Virus record (IMG/VR): IMGVR_UViG_3300022871_000857
Coordinates: 1 to 62,962 of that record
Direction: 5' to 3' (one strand)
Source of the DNA: a virus
DNA length: 62,962 bases
Shown: positions 9,201 to 17,440 of the stretch, piece after piece
Position numbering within the stretch: the stretch's first letter is position 1
Layout: the number at the start of each line of letters is the position of its first letter
The notes under the pieces: generated by a model
Database searches by the model: none
Seen by the model: only the letters and a program-made list of their open reading frames with translations
Told to the model about the DNA's origin: nothing
Translations under genes and position numbers: made by a program

Positions 9201-9620
9201 ATGGCAGATTTTACACCTAGTTTTAAATTATATAACTCTGGAGATGGAGGGCTTTTAAGATATACTTTTATAGCTGTACAGTATACTAATGCACCTCAAA
9301 CTACAGGGAAACATGTAGAGATAAAAGGACAACGTGGTATTGGAAGTATTATTATAGACGGTGGAACAGACACTTGGGAATTAATTATAAGAGGTATCTT
9401 ATATAATGAAGGTGATGATGATTATCAAGATTTAACTGTTGATATTGATGCATTAGAAGCTGCCGTTGTTTATAATACTCCATATTTATTAAGAATAGAA
9501 AAAACAGCATTAACATACTATGAATATAAAGTAAAAAGAGTGAAATCAATTACATATTCTGAAAGTTTTAGAACTGATTTTCAGGAATATGAAATAAAAT
9601 TATTAGTGAACACATGGTAA
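9201..9620 (+). CDS. distal-tail (Dit)-like protein
   Basis: A 139-residue, all-beta protein directly after the tape measure. The GQRGIGSIIIDGGTDTWEL segment and the closing YEIKLLVNTW strand resemble the N-terminal ring domain of siphovirus distal-tail proteins, here without the usual second domain. It would form the ring joining tube and tip. Called by fold pattern and order. Confidence 0.6.
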   Translation: MADFTPSFKLYNSGDGGLLRYTFIAVQYTNAPQTTGKHVEIKGQRGIGSIIIDGGTDTWELIIRGILYNEGDDDYQDLTVDIDALEAAVVYNTPYLLRIEKTALTYYEYKVKRVKSITYSESFRTDFQEYEIKLLVNTW

Positions 9621-9632
9621 GGAGGAAACAAA

Positions 9633-10265
9633 ATGAGTACAGAATTAACAATTTATACAAATTGTGATACACAAGACGAAGAATTAGATACTAGTGGTGT
9701 TGATTTCGTTGAAGTAGATACTGATAATGACTATATTATATTTTCTGATGGTTCTACAACTGTAGCAGATGGAGAAGCTATTCCATCAGCACAGGCATTA
9801 AATCAAGCTGGAATTGTAATTAGTGATGCAGAACAGGTTGTTTCTAAATATTTTTTAGCAGATATTAGTCAAAGTGAACTAAAAGAAATACATAATGCAG
9901 GAAATCAAAATAAAAGATATGTTTTTGCTTTTTCTTTTAATGGTGCAACTGCATCTGAACCAGTATTAGAGGTGTGGGATAATTCATCATTAAATACTTA
10001 TGCTGATTATAGTTTAGGTGCTTCTGACGCAACTTCGAGTTGGATAAGAGGAGTAGTAACTACACTGGGGCTTCCTGGAGCAAACTGGATAGGTAGTAAA
10101 TTAGCAGGCTCTACAGACGGTCATTATCTAGAATTAAATAATGGAAGTGGTGCATTAACAGTAGCAGATGTTTTATATTGTAATTTAAAGGTTGTTGTTC
10201 CTGCTAGTTTTGCAAATGCAGGTGCAGAAGCTCCTGTTTTTTGTGTAAAATATGCAACCAATTGA
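9633..10265 (+). CDS. beta-rich tail structural protein
   Basis: A 210-residue, Asp/Ser/Thr-rich acidic protein with beta-strand patterning and no Lys-rich regions, typical of surface-exposed virion proteins. The middle (YVFAFSFNGATASEPVLEVWD) and end (LYCNLKVVVPASFANAGAE) look like a beta-sandwich. A strong AAGGAGG site precedes it. It may decorate the tail or form part of the baseplate; no family was recognised. Confidence 0.55.
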   Translation: MSTELTIYTNCDTQDEELDTSGVDFVEVDTDNDYIIFSDGSTTVADGEAIPSAQALNQAGIVISDAEQVVSKYFLADISQSELKEIHNAGNQNKRYVFAFSFNGATASEPVLEVWDNSSLNTYADYSLGASDATSSWIRGVVTTLGLPGANWIGSKLAGSTDGHYLELNNGSGALTVADVLYCNLKVVVPASFANAGAEAPVFCVKYATN

Positions 10266-10292
10266 TTTTAAAGGAGTTATGAGGATAATAAT

Positions 10293-12857
10293 ATGACAAC
10301 AATATCAACATATTCATTTGAAGAAAATGAAATAACAGCCATGTGTATTACTGGAGAATATTTTTGGGTAGCTTATCAAGGTTCAGGAGGTAATTCAATA
10401 TTACATAAGAAAAATGTTAGAAATCCAAATACAACATATTATGAAATCACTGTTCCTGTAGATAAAATAGTTAGAATAACAGCAGATACTACTTATATTT
10501 ATTTGGCTGTTGAAGATGATACTTATATAGCATATAGATATAAGATTACTAATCCGTTAACTGTTTATAAAGCAATTGCTAAACCAATAACTATTACTGA
10601 AAATCCAGTTGATATTGCAATTGATAGTAATTCGTATTTTTATTTACTTGTTCCAGGAACAGCAAGTGGAACATATGCAACTGTTTTAAAATATATTAGT
10701 TATAGTTTAAGTGAAACAATAGAATTAAGTGAAAGTGGAAAAATAATAAATGATGCGAGAAGTATAACTGTTGATGATAATGATAATTTATGGATAGTTA
10801 CTTATGAAAACCCAACTAAATTAGTTAAAATATATGATGACATTTTATATTCGTCAGAATCATTAGAAGGAATTTATAATGCTTCAAAAATTATACATGT
10901 AAATCCATTAGTTATAGTTTGCTATACTGACCCTGTAAAAATAGTCAAAGTAGATATAAGTGGTGAAACACCTGTAGAAGATATATATGTTTTAAATGAT
11001 AGTGGAGAAGATTTTAAAAATGCAACTGATATTTGTATTAATGAAGATACAGATATGTTATATATATCATGTGAAGACGGTAAAATAATACAGGTTGAAT
11101 TAGATGATTTTGAAGCTAGAACAAGAATTGATACTGGAGATACAGATAATCTTACTAATATTGTAAGTCTTGATGATTTTAACACAATTTTTGCAGGCAC
11201 AGATAATTCAACGGCTGAATTAATTAGAGTTGATGATAGAGATTCTACTGAATTAGATAGTGATTTAAGATTTATTTTACAAGAAACTTATTCTGTTGGA
11301 AGTAGAGTGGATTCTGTTAATGGATTAAAATTAAATTCAGACTTTAGGTTTATAGTAGAAAAAGAAGATAATGTATTAAATTCAGATATTAGATTTATAT
11401 TAGACAGTTATTATACTGACCCTAATGACCAATATGTTGTTCCACCTACACCTATAGCCACAACTGATTTTATTGTTTATTTTGATTCAGTGGAAAGAAC
11501 AGATGTTGATTTAACAAGTATTAAAATAGTAAAAACAGCAGATGACTATTCTACAGCTACATTTAAACTTGCTTTAAAACATGATAATTTTGCTCCTGTA
11601 CAAACAGCAGTTTTAATTACTTTATCAGGAAATACTATTTTTGAAGGTACTATAAGTAAAGTATCTCCAAAAGGAAGTAAAGAAGAATTATATATAGAAG
11701 CACAATCAGATATTAAAAATACTCAAAGTGTTAATTTAGTTAATTTACCTTTAGCTAGTTCAGATACTAAATTTACATTATATGATGTATTTTTAGATGA
11801 TATAAATATTTATAATCCTGTTATTGAAGATAAATATTTAGATGATGATTATGAGGAAGAAAATGATTCACCTCCTTTATACAATGGAGTTAAAATTGAT
11901 TTAGGTAGTGAAACTACCGAAAGTGTTACTCAAACAACTGTTACTAGTTCAGGTGTTGCTAGTTTTAATGCTAGAGCCGCAAATGCAGTTGCTATATGGA
12001 GTGGAGAGATGCCATTAGAGCAAAACTGGACATATTTCTTTTATGCTACTGGAGTTAATGTAAGAAGATGTGATGCTGATTTAAATCATAATTTCTCCAA
12101 TCAATATATAGGGACTAGTTTATCTTCTTTAAGTGATGATATTATTTATCCTACAGAAATATGGTGGGAAAAACAAAGGGAATGGGGAATGATAGAAAAT
12201 GTATGGGAAACAGTTCTTGTGGCAGGTCAACTTATTAAGGTAAAGGTATATAGTGATGATGATGATGAAGGTGGTCCTGGAATTCTAGGTTGGTATAAAT
12301 TAGGTTCTGCTCCTTATTTAGAAGTAAGTGCAAGAAATGGAAGATATATAACTGCAACTAAATATTCTGATGAAGATGATGGATTATATACAGTTAGAGA
12401 TGAAGGTTATGATTATACTCCATATACTAAACTTGTAGCTGGAGTTGAATATGAAAAGATAAAAAATATAAACGGTGATATTTTACCTCAAACATCTGCT
12501 TCTATAGGAATAACAATTGATGCTATGTTTTACTATAATATAGAAATTGGAACTAAAATAAATCTTAGTAATACTACTCAAGCAGGAATATTTAAAGATA
12601 GCAATGGTTTTCCTTTAATGGTTAAATCAATAAGTATAGATTCTAATAATATGAAAATTTCATTAACATGTGATAATAAATTAACAAAAACAATGATGGA
12701 TGATTTAGATGATACTCTCCCTGATTTAGATGAAAAAATAGATTGTTATGATGAAAATGGATTTCTTTATAGAAGAAGAAAATTATATGTTTTTGGTGGA
12801 ACTAGAGTTAGATTGGCAAGAAAATTTGACCCTGTAGACTGGAAATACGTGGAGTAA
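10293..12857 (+). CDS. beta-propeller / tail-hub fusion protein
   Basis: An 854-residue tail-tip protein with three parts. Residues ~1-315 show repeated blade-like units (VDIAIDSNSYFYLLV, ITVDDNDNLWIVTYE, TDICINEDTDMLYIS) of an NHL/beta-propeller. Residues ~320-375 hold three tandem L-x-SD-x-RFI repeats. Residues ~390-480 (STATFKLALKHDNF, FEGTISKV) match the first domain of phage tail-hub proteins, and the rest continues as hub. It should cap the tape measure and form the central hub, with the propeller exposed for receptor or glycan binding. Confidence 0.7.
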   Translation: MTTISTYSFEENEITAMCITGEYFWVAYQGSGGNSILHKKNVRNPNTTYYEITVPVDKIVRITADTTYIYLAVEDDTYIAYRYKITNPLTVYKAIAKPITITENPVDIAIDSNSYFYLLVPGTASGTYATVLKYISYSLSETIELSESGKIINDARSITVDDNDNLWIVTYENPTKLVKIYDDILYSSESLEGIYNASKIIHVNPLVIVCYTDPVKIVKVDISGETPVEDIYVLNDSGEDFKNATDICINEDTDMLYISCEDGKIIQVELDDFEARTRIDTGDTDNLTNIVSLDDFNTIFAGTDNSTAELIRVDDRDSTELDSDLRFILQETYSVGSRVDSVNGLKLNSDFRFIVEKEDNVLNSDIRFILDSYYTDPNDQYVVPPTPIATTDFIVYFDSVERTDVDLTSIKIVKTADDYSTATFKLALKHDNFAPVQTAVLITLSGNTIFEGTISKVSPKGSKEELYIEAQSDIKNTQSVNLVNLPLASSDTKFTLYDVFLDDINIYNPVIEDKYLDDDYEEENDSPPLYNGVKIDLGSETTESVTQTTVTSSGVASFNARAANAVAIWSGEMPLEQNWTYFFYATGVNVRRCDADLNHNFSNQYIGTSLSSLSDDIIYPTEIWWEKQREWGMIENVWETVLVAGQLIKVKVYSDDDDEGGPGILGWYKLGSAPYLEVSARNGRYITATKYSDEDDGLYTVRDEGYDYTPYTKLVAGVEYEKIKNINGDILPQTSASIGITIDAMFYYNIEIGTKINLSNTTQAGIFKDSNGFPLMVKSISIDSNNMKISLTCDNKLTKTMMDDLDDTLPDLDEKIDCYDENGFLYRRRKLYVFGGTRVRLARKFDPVDWKYVE

Positions 12858-12860
12858 ATT

Positions 12861-13424
12861 ATGGCATATACGGGATATAAAAATAGAAAAAGAAAAGTAA
12901 ATTGGCTAATAAATAAATATAATAAGTTAGACCAAAGAACTAAAACTCTTGAATATACTTTATCTGATAAAGAAATAAAATCATTAAAAAAAAATATGAT
13001 TATTACTATAGCTGATAAAGAATTAATTTCTTTTTCTAATGAAGCTCCTATTATGTTTCCTTTTTGGGAACGTTCATGGTTTCATAGTATTGAGTATGAA
13101 ACAGAAGTTAGGTCTCCATTGAAATTTACACTTGAAATTAATATTAATCTCGGTTTATTTCCATCTCAATTACTCCCATATATAAAAATATTACATTATT
13201 ATTCTGCTCCTGATAATATCGAAACAGTAAATCCGTACGAGTTAGGAACTAGATATATAGATATGTATTTTTGTAAAGATGAAGATGATAATTATTATAT
13301 TAAAGGATTTTTATCCTTATCCAAAGGGGAATATGATACTTACAATAATGAATGGTATTGTACTTTAAAATTATTTTTAATTAATCCTTACAATTTTACT
13401 GGGACATATAAATATGGAAAATAA
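12861..13424 (+). CDS. tail-tip protein, LINPYNF family member 1
   Basis: A 187-residue protein. After a basic N-terminus comes a beta-rich body (FTLEININLGLFPSQLLPYIKI) that ends in LKLFLINPYNFTG. The same ending and the L/F-P-Y-IKI core recur in the next gene, so the two are paralogues. It follows the hub gene by 3 bases and overlaps the next start by 11. Most likely part of the baseplate or receptor-binding apparatus. Confidence 0.6.
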   Translation: MAYTGYKNRKRKVNWLINKYNKLDQRTKTLEYTLSDKEIKSLKKNMIITIADKELISFSNEAPIMFPFWERSWFHSIEYETEVRSPLKFTLEININLGLFPSQLLPYIKILHYYSAPDNIETVNPYELGTRYIDMYFCKDEDDNYYIKGFLSLSKGEYDTYNNEWYCTLKLFLINPYNFTGTYKYGK

Positions 13425-14991
13425 AACAAATAAAAAATCAAGTAAATTGTTTAGAGAAGAAGATAAAGTTAATCAACAACTGGCAGAACCTATTATAATT
13501 AATAAAAATATTTTTAAAAGAAATAGAAATAAAAAGATGATAAATATTTATGAGGCTGAATGGGGTAATCCAACTGCGGCACGTGATTATAGTGGAGGTG
13601 GTTTTAATTTATATTGGAATAAAAATAATAAAAATAGTCCTATTTTCCATTATGTAATTTCTTCATATTATGGTACAATTATAATGCCAGAAGAATTTAT
13701 ACCTTATATAAAAATAAGAACTTATTTAAAAACACCATATACTGATAATGAAAATATTAAATTTAGGGCAAGTGCAAGCTCTAAAGAAATGCCTAAAACA
13801 GTACATAAATTAAGTAAAAAAGTTAAGAAAATTTACGGAGGCGAGACTATTTATGAAGGTAATTTTGGTAATTTTGGTTATCTCGCAAGAGATGGAGCAC
13901 TTCACTTAGGATTTTCAGCTTCACAGGCTGCAAATGCAACATATTCAAGAGCAGTTCCAATAGCAACATCTAGAACTTCATCTGATGGTATAGATACTAA
14001 ATATTATAAGAAATTTACATCCGGAACATATAACGAAGGAATATATGGTGTTCTTTATAAGGAAGATGTAGGTGGAGTTATTACATATCCAAATACGATT
14101 GTTTATTATGATAGAAAAACACTATACTTAAAAAAAGATAATCCAATGGGTATACCTAAAGAAAAAACATATATTACTGATTGTGATTCAACTGGTATTA
14201 GTGGATATTTTTATAAATATTTAAGTGGACATACGGAAAGTTATATAGATGATATGCCTAATCCTGGAGGAACATCATATACTTATGCTAATGACTTTAT
14301 GGATTTTAATGCCATTGAAAATTATTGGAATTACAGAGAAGAAATAAGTGGGTCTGGAAGAATAGGAGTATTTTTACATAGTAGTATTTATACAGAAGAT
14401 AATTCAGGGATAATTACAAAACGATATGTTAGTTATTATAGTGTAACGGCAGGACCAGCTATTAGTGGAAGTATGGATTGTGATGAATATTTACCTTTAA
14501 CATATCCTGGATCCGAGATTTTTGTTGATAATACTCATAAATGGATACCAAATACAAAACATTATCCAAGTTGGGTAAAATATGACACACCTATGTCGGA
14601 TGCAACTTATTCTTGGGAATACGAGATTTATAGTGATGAAATGGAATTGATACCTATACTCGATAGTAATTCTGATATTGAAACTGGATATGAAAATGAA
14701 ACAGTTGAAACCAAATATCCTTGGCAATCATTTAATTCTCATAGTGGAGAACTTAATATTACTAAAACAGGAGAAACATCTGAAGGACTAAGTATTTTCC
14801 GTGTTAGTAGAGTTGCATATTATGTTCAGGAGAGTATTGCTGATATTCCCACTATAATAATGACTGCTAAACACATTAAATTAGGAGAAACTATTGATAC
14901 TAGAGAATATCAGAAATATAATTCAAGTACTAAAGATGTTTATGTTAAAATAAAAATATTTTTAATAAATCCATATAATTTTAGAGGATAA
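13414..14991 (+). CDS. tail-tip/receptor-binding protein, LINPYNF family member 2
   Basis: A 525-residue protein. Its core (EFIPYIKIRTYLKTPY) and C-terminus (KIFLINPYNFRG) match its upstream neighbour. Between them lie about 300 extra residues rich in Tyr, Gly, Ser and Thr, consistent with an inserted carbohydrate-binding or receptor-binding head. The acquired insert makes this the best adhesin candidate of the three related proteins. Low similarity to anything recognised beyond the shared frame. Confidence 0.6.
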   Translation: MENKTNKKSSKLFREEDKVNQQLAEPIIINKNIFKRNRNKKMINIYEAEWGNPTAARDYSGGGFNLYWNKNNKNSPIFHYVISSYYGTIIMPEEFIPYIKIRTYLKTPYTDNENIKFRASASSKEMPKTVHKLSKKVKKIYGGETIYEGNFGNFGYLARDGALHLGFSASQAANATYSRAVPIATSRTSSDGIDTKYYKKFTSGTYNEGIYGVLYKEDVGGVITYPNTIVYYDRKTLYLKKDNPMGIPKEKTYITDCDSTGISGYFYKYLSGHTESYIDDMPNPGGTSYTYANDFMDFNAIENYWNYREEISGSGRIGVFLHSSIYTEDNSGIITKRYVSYYSVTAGPAISGSMDCDEYLPLTYPGSEIFVDNTHKWIPNTKHYPSWVKYDTPMSDATYSWEYEIYSDEMELIPILDSNSDIETGYENETVETKYPWQSFNSHSGELNITKTGETSEGLSIFRVSRVAYYVQESIADIPTIIMTAKHIKLGETIDTREYQKYNSSTKDVYVKIKIFLINPYNFRG

Positions 14992-14994
14992 AAA

Positions 14995-15681
14995 ATGAGA
15001 TATAATACAACTAAAAACAAATTACATAAATTAACAAATAAATATACAAAACATCTTAATGAACTGTTAAAAAAGCTAAAGAAGAAACCCCTTAAAAAAC
15101 AGAGATTAAATTTATATGAAAAACCTATAGTATATGAATCTGATTTTGAACTTCCCTATGTTTTACATGAAAGAAATAGAAAAGATATATTTGTAAATTT
15201 AGTCACAGACGCACCTTTGGATTTTCAATATGCAGAAAAATATGTCGAAATTTTTTATTATCCTGAAGGAAGTTATGGGAGGGTTTTATTAAATACATAT
15301 AATAGGAGAGAATACGATATTTATAATAAAAGAGGAAGTCATAATACCGAAGATATGATTGATGTTTATATTTTTAATAAAGATTTTGAATATACCTTTT
15401 ATAATATACCAGAAACTTTAATTGATTATGTAGAAACAGCAATAGTTTTGGATAAGGAAGTTGATTTCCCGAATTCAGAAATAGTAACACCGGAAGGTCT
15501 AAGCATACAGTCTATACCAACATTTCAAATAAAACAAACAGAAGCACAAGAAGAATTAGGGTTTGTTGACTTAATTGTTAGAGATGGATTTTCTAAAGTA
15601 GTTAATACCTTAGATAGTCCAGATTGGATTCCAACTGATTTTAAGGTTAAAATGATTGTTTCTCTTATAAATCCCTTCTAA
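14995..15681 (+). CDS. tail-tip protein, LINPF family member 3
   Basis: A 228-residue protein with a very basic first 40 residues, a beta-rich centre (VNLVTDAPLDFQYAEKYVEIFYYP) and the ending VKMIVSLINPF, a shortened version of the two preceding proteins' ends. It is the last plus-strand gene. Its 3' end overlaps the convergent minus-strand gene by 17 bases. Confidence 0.55.
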   Translation: MRYNTTKNKLHKLTNKYTKHLNELLKKLKKKPLKKQRLNLYEKPIVYESDFELPYVLHERNRKDIFVNLVTDAPLDFQYAEKYVEIFYYPEGSYGRVLLNTYNRREYDIYNKRGSHNTEDMIDVYIFNKDFEYTFYNIPETLIDYVETAIVLDKEVDFPNSEIVTPEGLSIQSIPTFQIKQTEAQEELGFVDLIVRDGFSKVVNTLDSPDWIPTDFKVKMIVSLINPF

Positions 15682-16057
15682 TTTCATTAAAAGCTACTTT
15701 TGGTATACTATTCTTAATACCTTGTTTCCAACCTGTTGTTTTTTTACCTAAATATTCTTTATCTACATCAATGTTTTCATATGAAATTGTAGTCTTGTTT
15801 AAGTCAAAAATAAATTTATATATTTTATATTTACTTAATCCCATTAGAATAGTTTTAGTTACCATTGTTTTTTTATTAAATAAAGACACATGTTCTATTA
15901 TATGATTATATTTTTCAAACCCACCTATACTAACAGACCTATTAAAAAGATTATATTCTATCTTAGAGATAGGTTTTTTAGGCATCTTATTCCACTTCGA
16001 ATCTTCTATATCTCCACCCTTCCAAATCTTTTTATCCTTAAAATATACATTGTACAT
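15665..16057 (-). CDS. conserved-looking small phage protein, unknown
   Basis: A 130-residue basic protein starting MYNVYFKDKKIWKGGDIEDS, of a type seen in phages but without known function. An AAAGGAG ribosome site lies 8 bases before ATG 16057. Its promoter region carries tandem palindromes and TTGACA repeats. It is the only minus-strand gene downstream of the tRNA pair, and its convergent overlap with the last tail gene could make the two transcription units antagonistic. Confidence 0.6.
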   Translation of the reverse strand: MYNVYFKDKKIWKGGDIEDSKWNKMPKKPISKIEYNLFNRSVSIGGFEKYNHIIEHVSLFNKKTMVTKTILMGLSKYKIYKFIFDLNKTTISYENIDVDKEYLGKKTTGWKQGIKNSIPKVAFNEIRRDL

Positions 16058-16118
16058 TATTTATTCTCCTTTTGGATACAGTAACTTATCATTTTTGTTA
16101 AGTTAATGTATTTAGTTA

Positions 16119-16146
16119 TATCTAAACTACTATACATAATTGTCAA
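16119..16146 (-). promoter_or_regulatory. candidate promoter for the 15,665-16,057 gene
   Basis: A perfect -35 TTGACA (16146-16141) is followed 16 bases later by TAGATA (16124-16119), leaving a leader of about 55 bases to ATG 16057. Two more TTGACA hexamers lie upstream at 16181-16176 and 16203-16198, both inside an 11-base direct repeat. Confidence 0.45.
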
Positions 16147-16175
16147 TTTATTGCCAGCCTTATCTGTTTTATTAT

Positions 16176-16208
16176 TGTCAACTTCAGGTCTTGTTTATGT
16201 CAACTTCA
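16176..16208 (-). repeat. 11-base direct repeat containing TTGACA
   Basis: TGAAGTTGACA (minus strand) occurs at 16186-16176 and again at 16208-16198, 22 bases (two helical turns) apart. It may be a repeated -35 region or a regulator site next to the promoter above. Confidence 0.5.
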
Positions 16209-16258
16209 ATCTTAATTTCGTATAAAATGTTAATACTTTTTAATAACTATATACATTT

Positions 16259-16309
16259 TGTGACAGATTGTCACAGAAATCCTATCCTTTGTGTGACAAA
16301 TTAGTCACA
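16259..16309. promoter_or_regulatory. tandem palindromic operators
   Basis: TGTGACA-GAT-TGTCACA is a perfect palindrome at 16259-16275. A second site, TGTGAC-AAATTA-GTCACA, lies at 16292-16309. Their centres are about 33 bp (three turns) apart, as expected for cooperative binding of a dimeric repressor or activator. No obvious regulator gene is adjacent, so a host or distant phage protein may bind. Confidence 0.6.
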
Positions 16310-16325
16310 ATTTGCTTTAATTTGC

Positions 16326-16427
16326 ATTCCCTCTGGTCAGGTGCTTTAACCGTTCCTGACAAGTACACCTTAAAGGTGTTTGTGTGTGGGTCAATCTTAG
16401 CGTTTACCATTACGCCACAGAGGGAAT
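16326..16427 (-). ncRNA. tRNA-like cloverleaf RNA without encoded CCA
   Basis: A perfect 10-bp closing stem (16326-16335 with 16418-16427) encloses a D-arm-like hairpin with a standard stem and loop (GCGT-AATGGTAA-ACGC on the minus strand, 16415-16400). A second hairpin is ACACC-TTTAA-GGTGT (16379-16365) and a third GTCAGG...CCTGAC (16360-16336) has a 13-base loop and stacks on the closing stem. It starts 8 bases after the CCA of tRNA-Tyr, so both are probably processed from one transcript. The arms deviate too much for a normal tRNA, and no CCA follows. A degenerate tRNA or a tRNA-derived RNA fits best. Confidence 0.55.
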
Positions 16428-16435
16428 GGTTGGTT

Positions 16436-16517
16436 TGGTGGGTGTGCCTGGAGTTGAACCAAGTTGATGGCTAGAACGGTTTACAGCCGTCCCCCTGACC
16501 GTTAGGGCATCACACCC
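16436..16517 (-). tRNA. tRNA-Tyr (GUA)
   Basis: A class II cloverleaf: acceptor GGGTGTG/CACACCC, D-arm with GG, anticodon loop CTGTAAA giving anticodon GUA, an enlarged variable region, T-arm CTTGG-TTCAACT-CCAGG, A73 and an encoded CCA (16438-16436). Positions 8-9 read AT rather than the usual TA-type residues. It probably supports translation of Tyr-rich late proteins. It lies downstream of the glycosyltransferase gene on the same strand. Confidence 0.9.
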
Positions 16518-16527
16518 AAATTCTCAT

Positions 16528-16541
16528 TAGGATTGCTCCTA
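16528..16541. other. small hairpin TAGGA/TCCTA
   Basis: TAGGA-TTGC-TCCTA forms a 5-bp stem with a 4-base loop between the tRNA-Tyr 5' end and the upstream gene. On the plus strand it is followed within a few bases by a T-rich run (CTATTTTTATTTT), so it could end stray plus-strand transcription. It shares its AGGATTGC core with the phased repeats nearby. Confidence 0.35.
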
Positions 16542-16593
16542 TGCTATTTTTATTTTACGACATATAACGCACACAACTAGACTATATCGTTAA

Positions 16594-16620
16594 TCCTACG
16601 TTATCCTGTGCATTCCTAAG
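16594..16620 (-). repeat. 10-bp phased AGGA repeats, copy 1
   Basis: On the minus strand three AGGA cores stand exactly 10 bases apart (plus-strand TCCT at 16594, 16604 and 16614). They read TTAGGAATGC, ACAGGATAAC and GTAGGATTAA. A matching triplet with the same phasing occurs at 35730-35753. One core overlaps the stop codon of the glycosyltransferase gene. Helical phasing suggests a protein-binding array. Confidence 0.45.
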
Positions 16621-17440
16621 TGATATAATCACCATATGTCTTTAAATTATATTTAGCTATAACTTTATTTCTAAATTCACTATACATTCTTTTTCTATAA
16701 TTATTATATATTGTAGGTTTAAATTTAATATATTTAGCTGTAATATCTTTAGTAAATAGAACTTTATTAGCACCTTGACTATTTTTTAGTCTCCAAAAGA
16801 AATCTAAATGCTCAAATAGTTTTAATTCATTATCCCATTTAACTTTATATAAAATATTAGTTTTAGCTAAAAAGAAATTGTTTATTTTATCACATTTAAT
16901 AAAAGAACATGATTTATATGTAGATGTAGTGTTTTCTGGTTTAGTTAATATAAACTTATCTTCTGTTTTTTCTATATTCCAAGTCCATTCAATCCTATCA
17001 TTTAAATGTAAACCTATTATTGCCACATCTTTAAGTATACTTAATAATTCAGTTAATTCATCTATTTTGTTTATACTTTCATTAAATTCAAATGAATCAG
17101 ATATAATCATAGAATATTTACATTTTAATTCCTTTGCTTTTTCAACTAAGAAGTTTCTACCATATGATAATCCAGAATCAAAAGGTATTGTATAATAAAA
17201 AACATTTTTATGAGCTTTTATTTCTTCAATAAATTCCTTTTTATCTTCAATCCATTCTTTATCTTTAGTATCTTTTGTTTCTTTACTAAATATATCATAT
17301 CCTTGGTCTGCAATTAATAAGACAAAATTATCTCTCCAATTATTTAGTATACTTTTGGTATTATTATATAACAGCTTATCTCTTAAAAAAGTAGTCATAC
17401 AAAGTGCTATTTTAGGTTTACGTCTATTAAATCCAATCAC
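16616..17440 (-). CDS. GT2-type glycosyltransferase (possibly altered active site)
   Basis: A 274-residue GT-A-fold protein. It shares TTFLRD, an RNFL/ARNYL segment and an EHLDFFWRLKN segment with the GT2 domain of the 914-residue protein at 20,218, so the two are paralogues. Where the latter has IDDDF as its metal-binding DxD, this one has ISDSF, which keeps D-x-(S) only and may be weakened. Likely transfers a sugar to a cytosolic acceptor in the island's glycan pathway. It overlaps the next gene upstream by 4 bases. Confidence 0.8.
   Translation of the reverse strand: MIGFNRRKPKIALCMTTFLRDKLLYNNTKSILNNWRDNFVLLIADQGYDIFSKETKDTKDKEWIEDKKEFIEEIKAHKNVFYYTIPFDSGLSYGRNFLVEKAKELKCKYSMIISDSFEFNESINKIDELTELLSILKDVAIIGLHLNDRIEWTWNIEKTEDKFILTKPENTTSTYKSCSFIKCDKINNFFLAKTNILYKVKWDNELKLFEHLDFFWRLKNSQGANKVLFTKDITAKYIKFKPTIYNNYRKRMYSEFRNKVIAKYNLKTYGDYIT

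Noticed and set aside
16365-16379. Possible UAA-suppressor tRNA and recoded stop codons, from the UUA-like loop of the tRNA-like RNA
   Set aside because: All major genes read through intact with the standard bacterial code and end normally in TAA, TAG or TGA; no gene needs stop read-through, and the arm lacks a proper anticodon stem.
16268-16474. Plus-strand 68-residue frame over the tRNA region
   Set aside because: It is the shadow of tRNA-Tyr and the tRNA-like RNA on the other strand and has no ribosome site.
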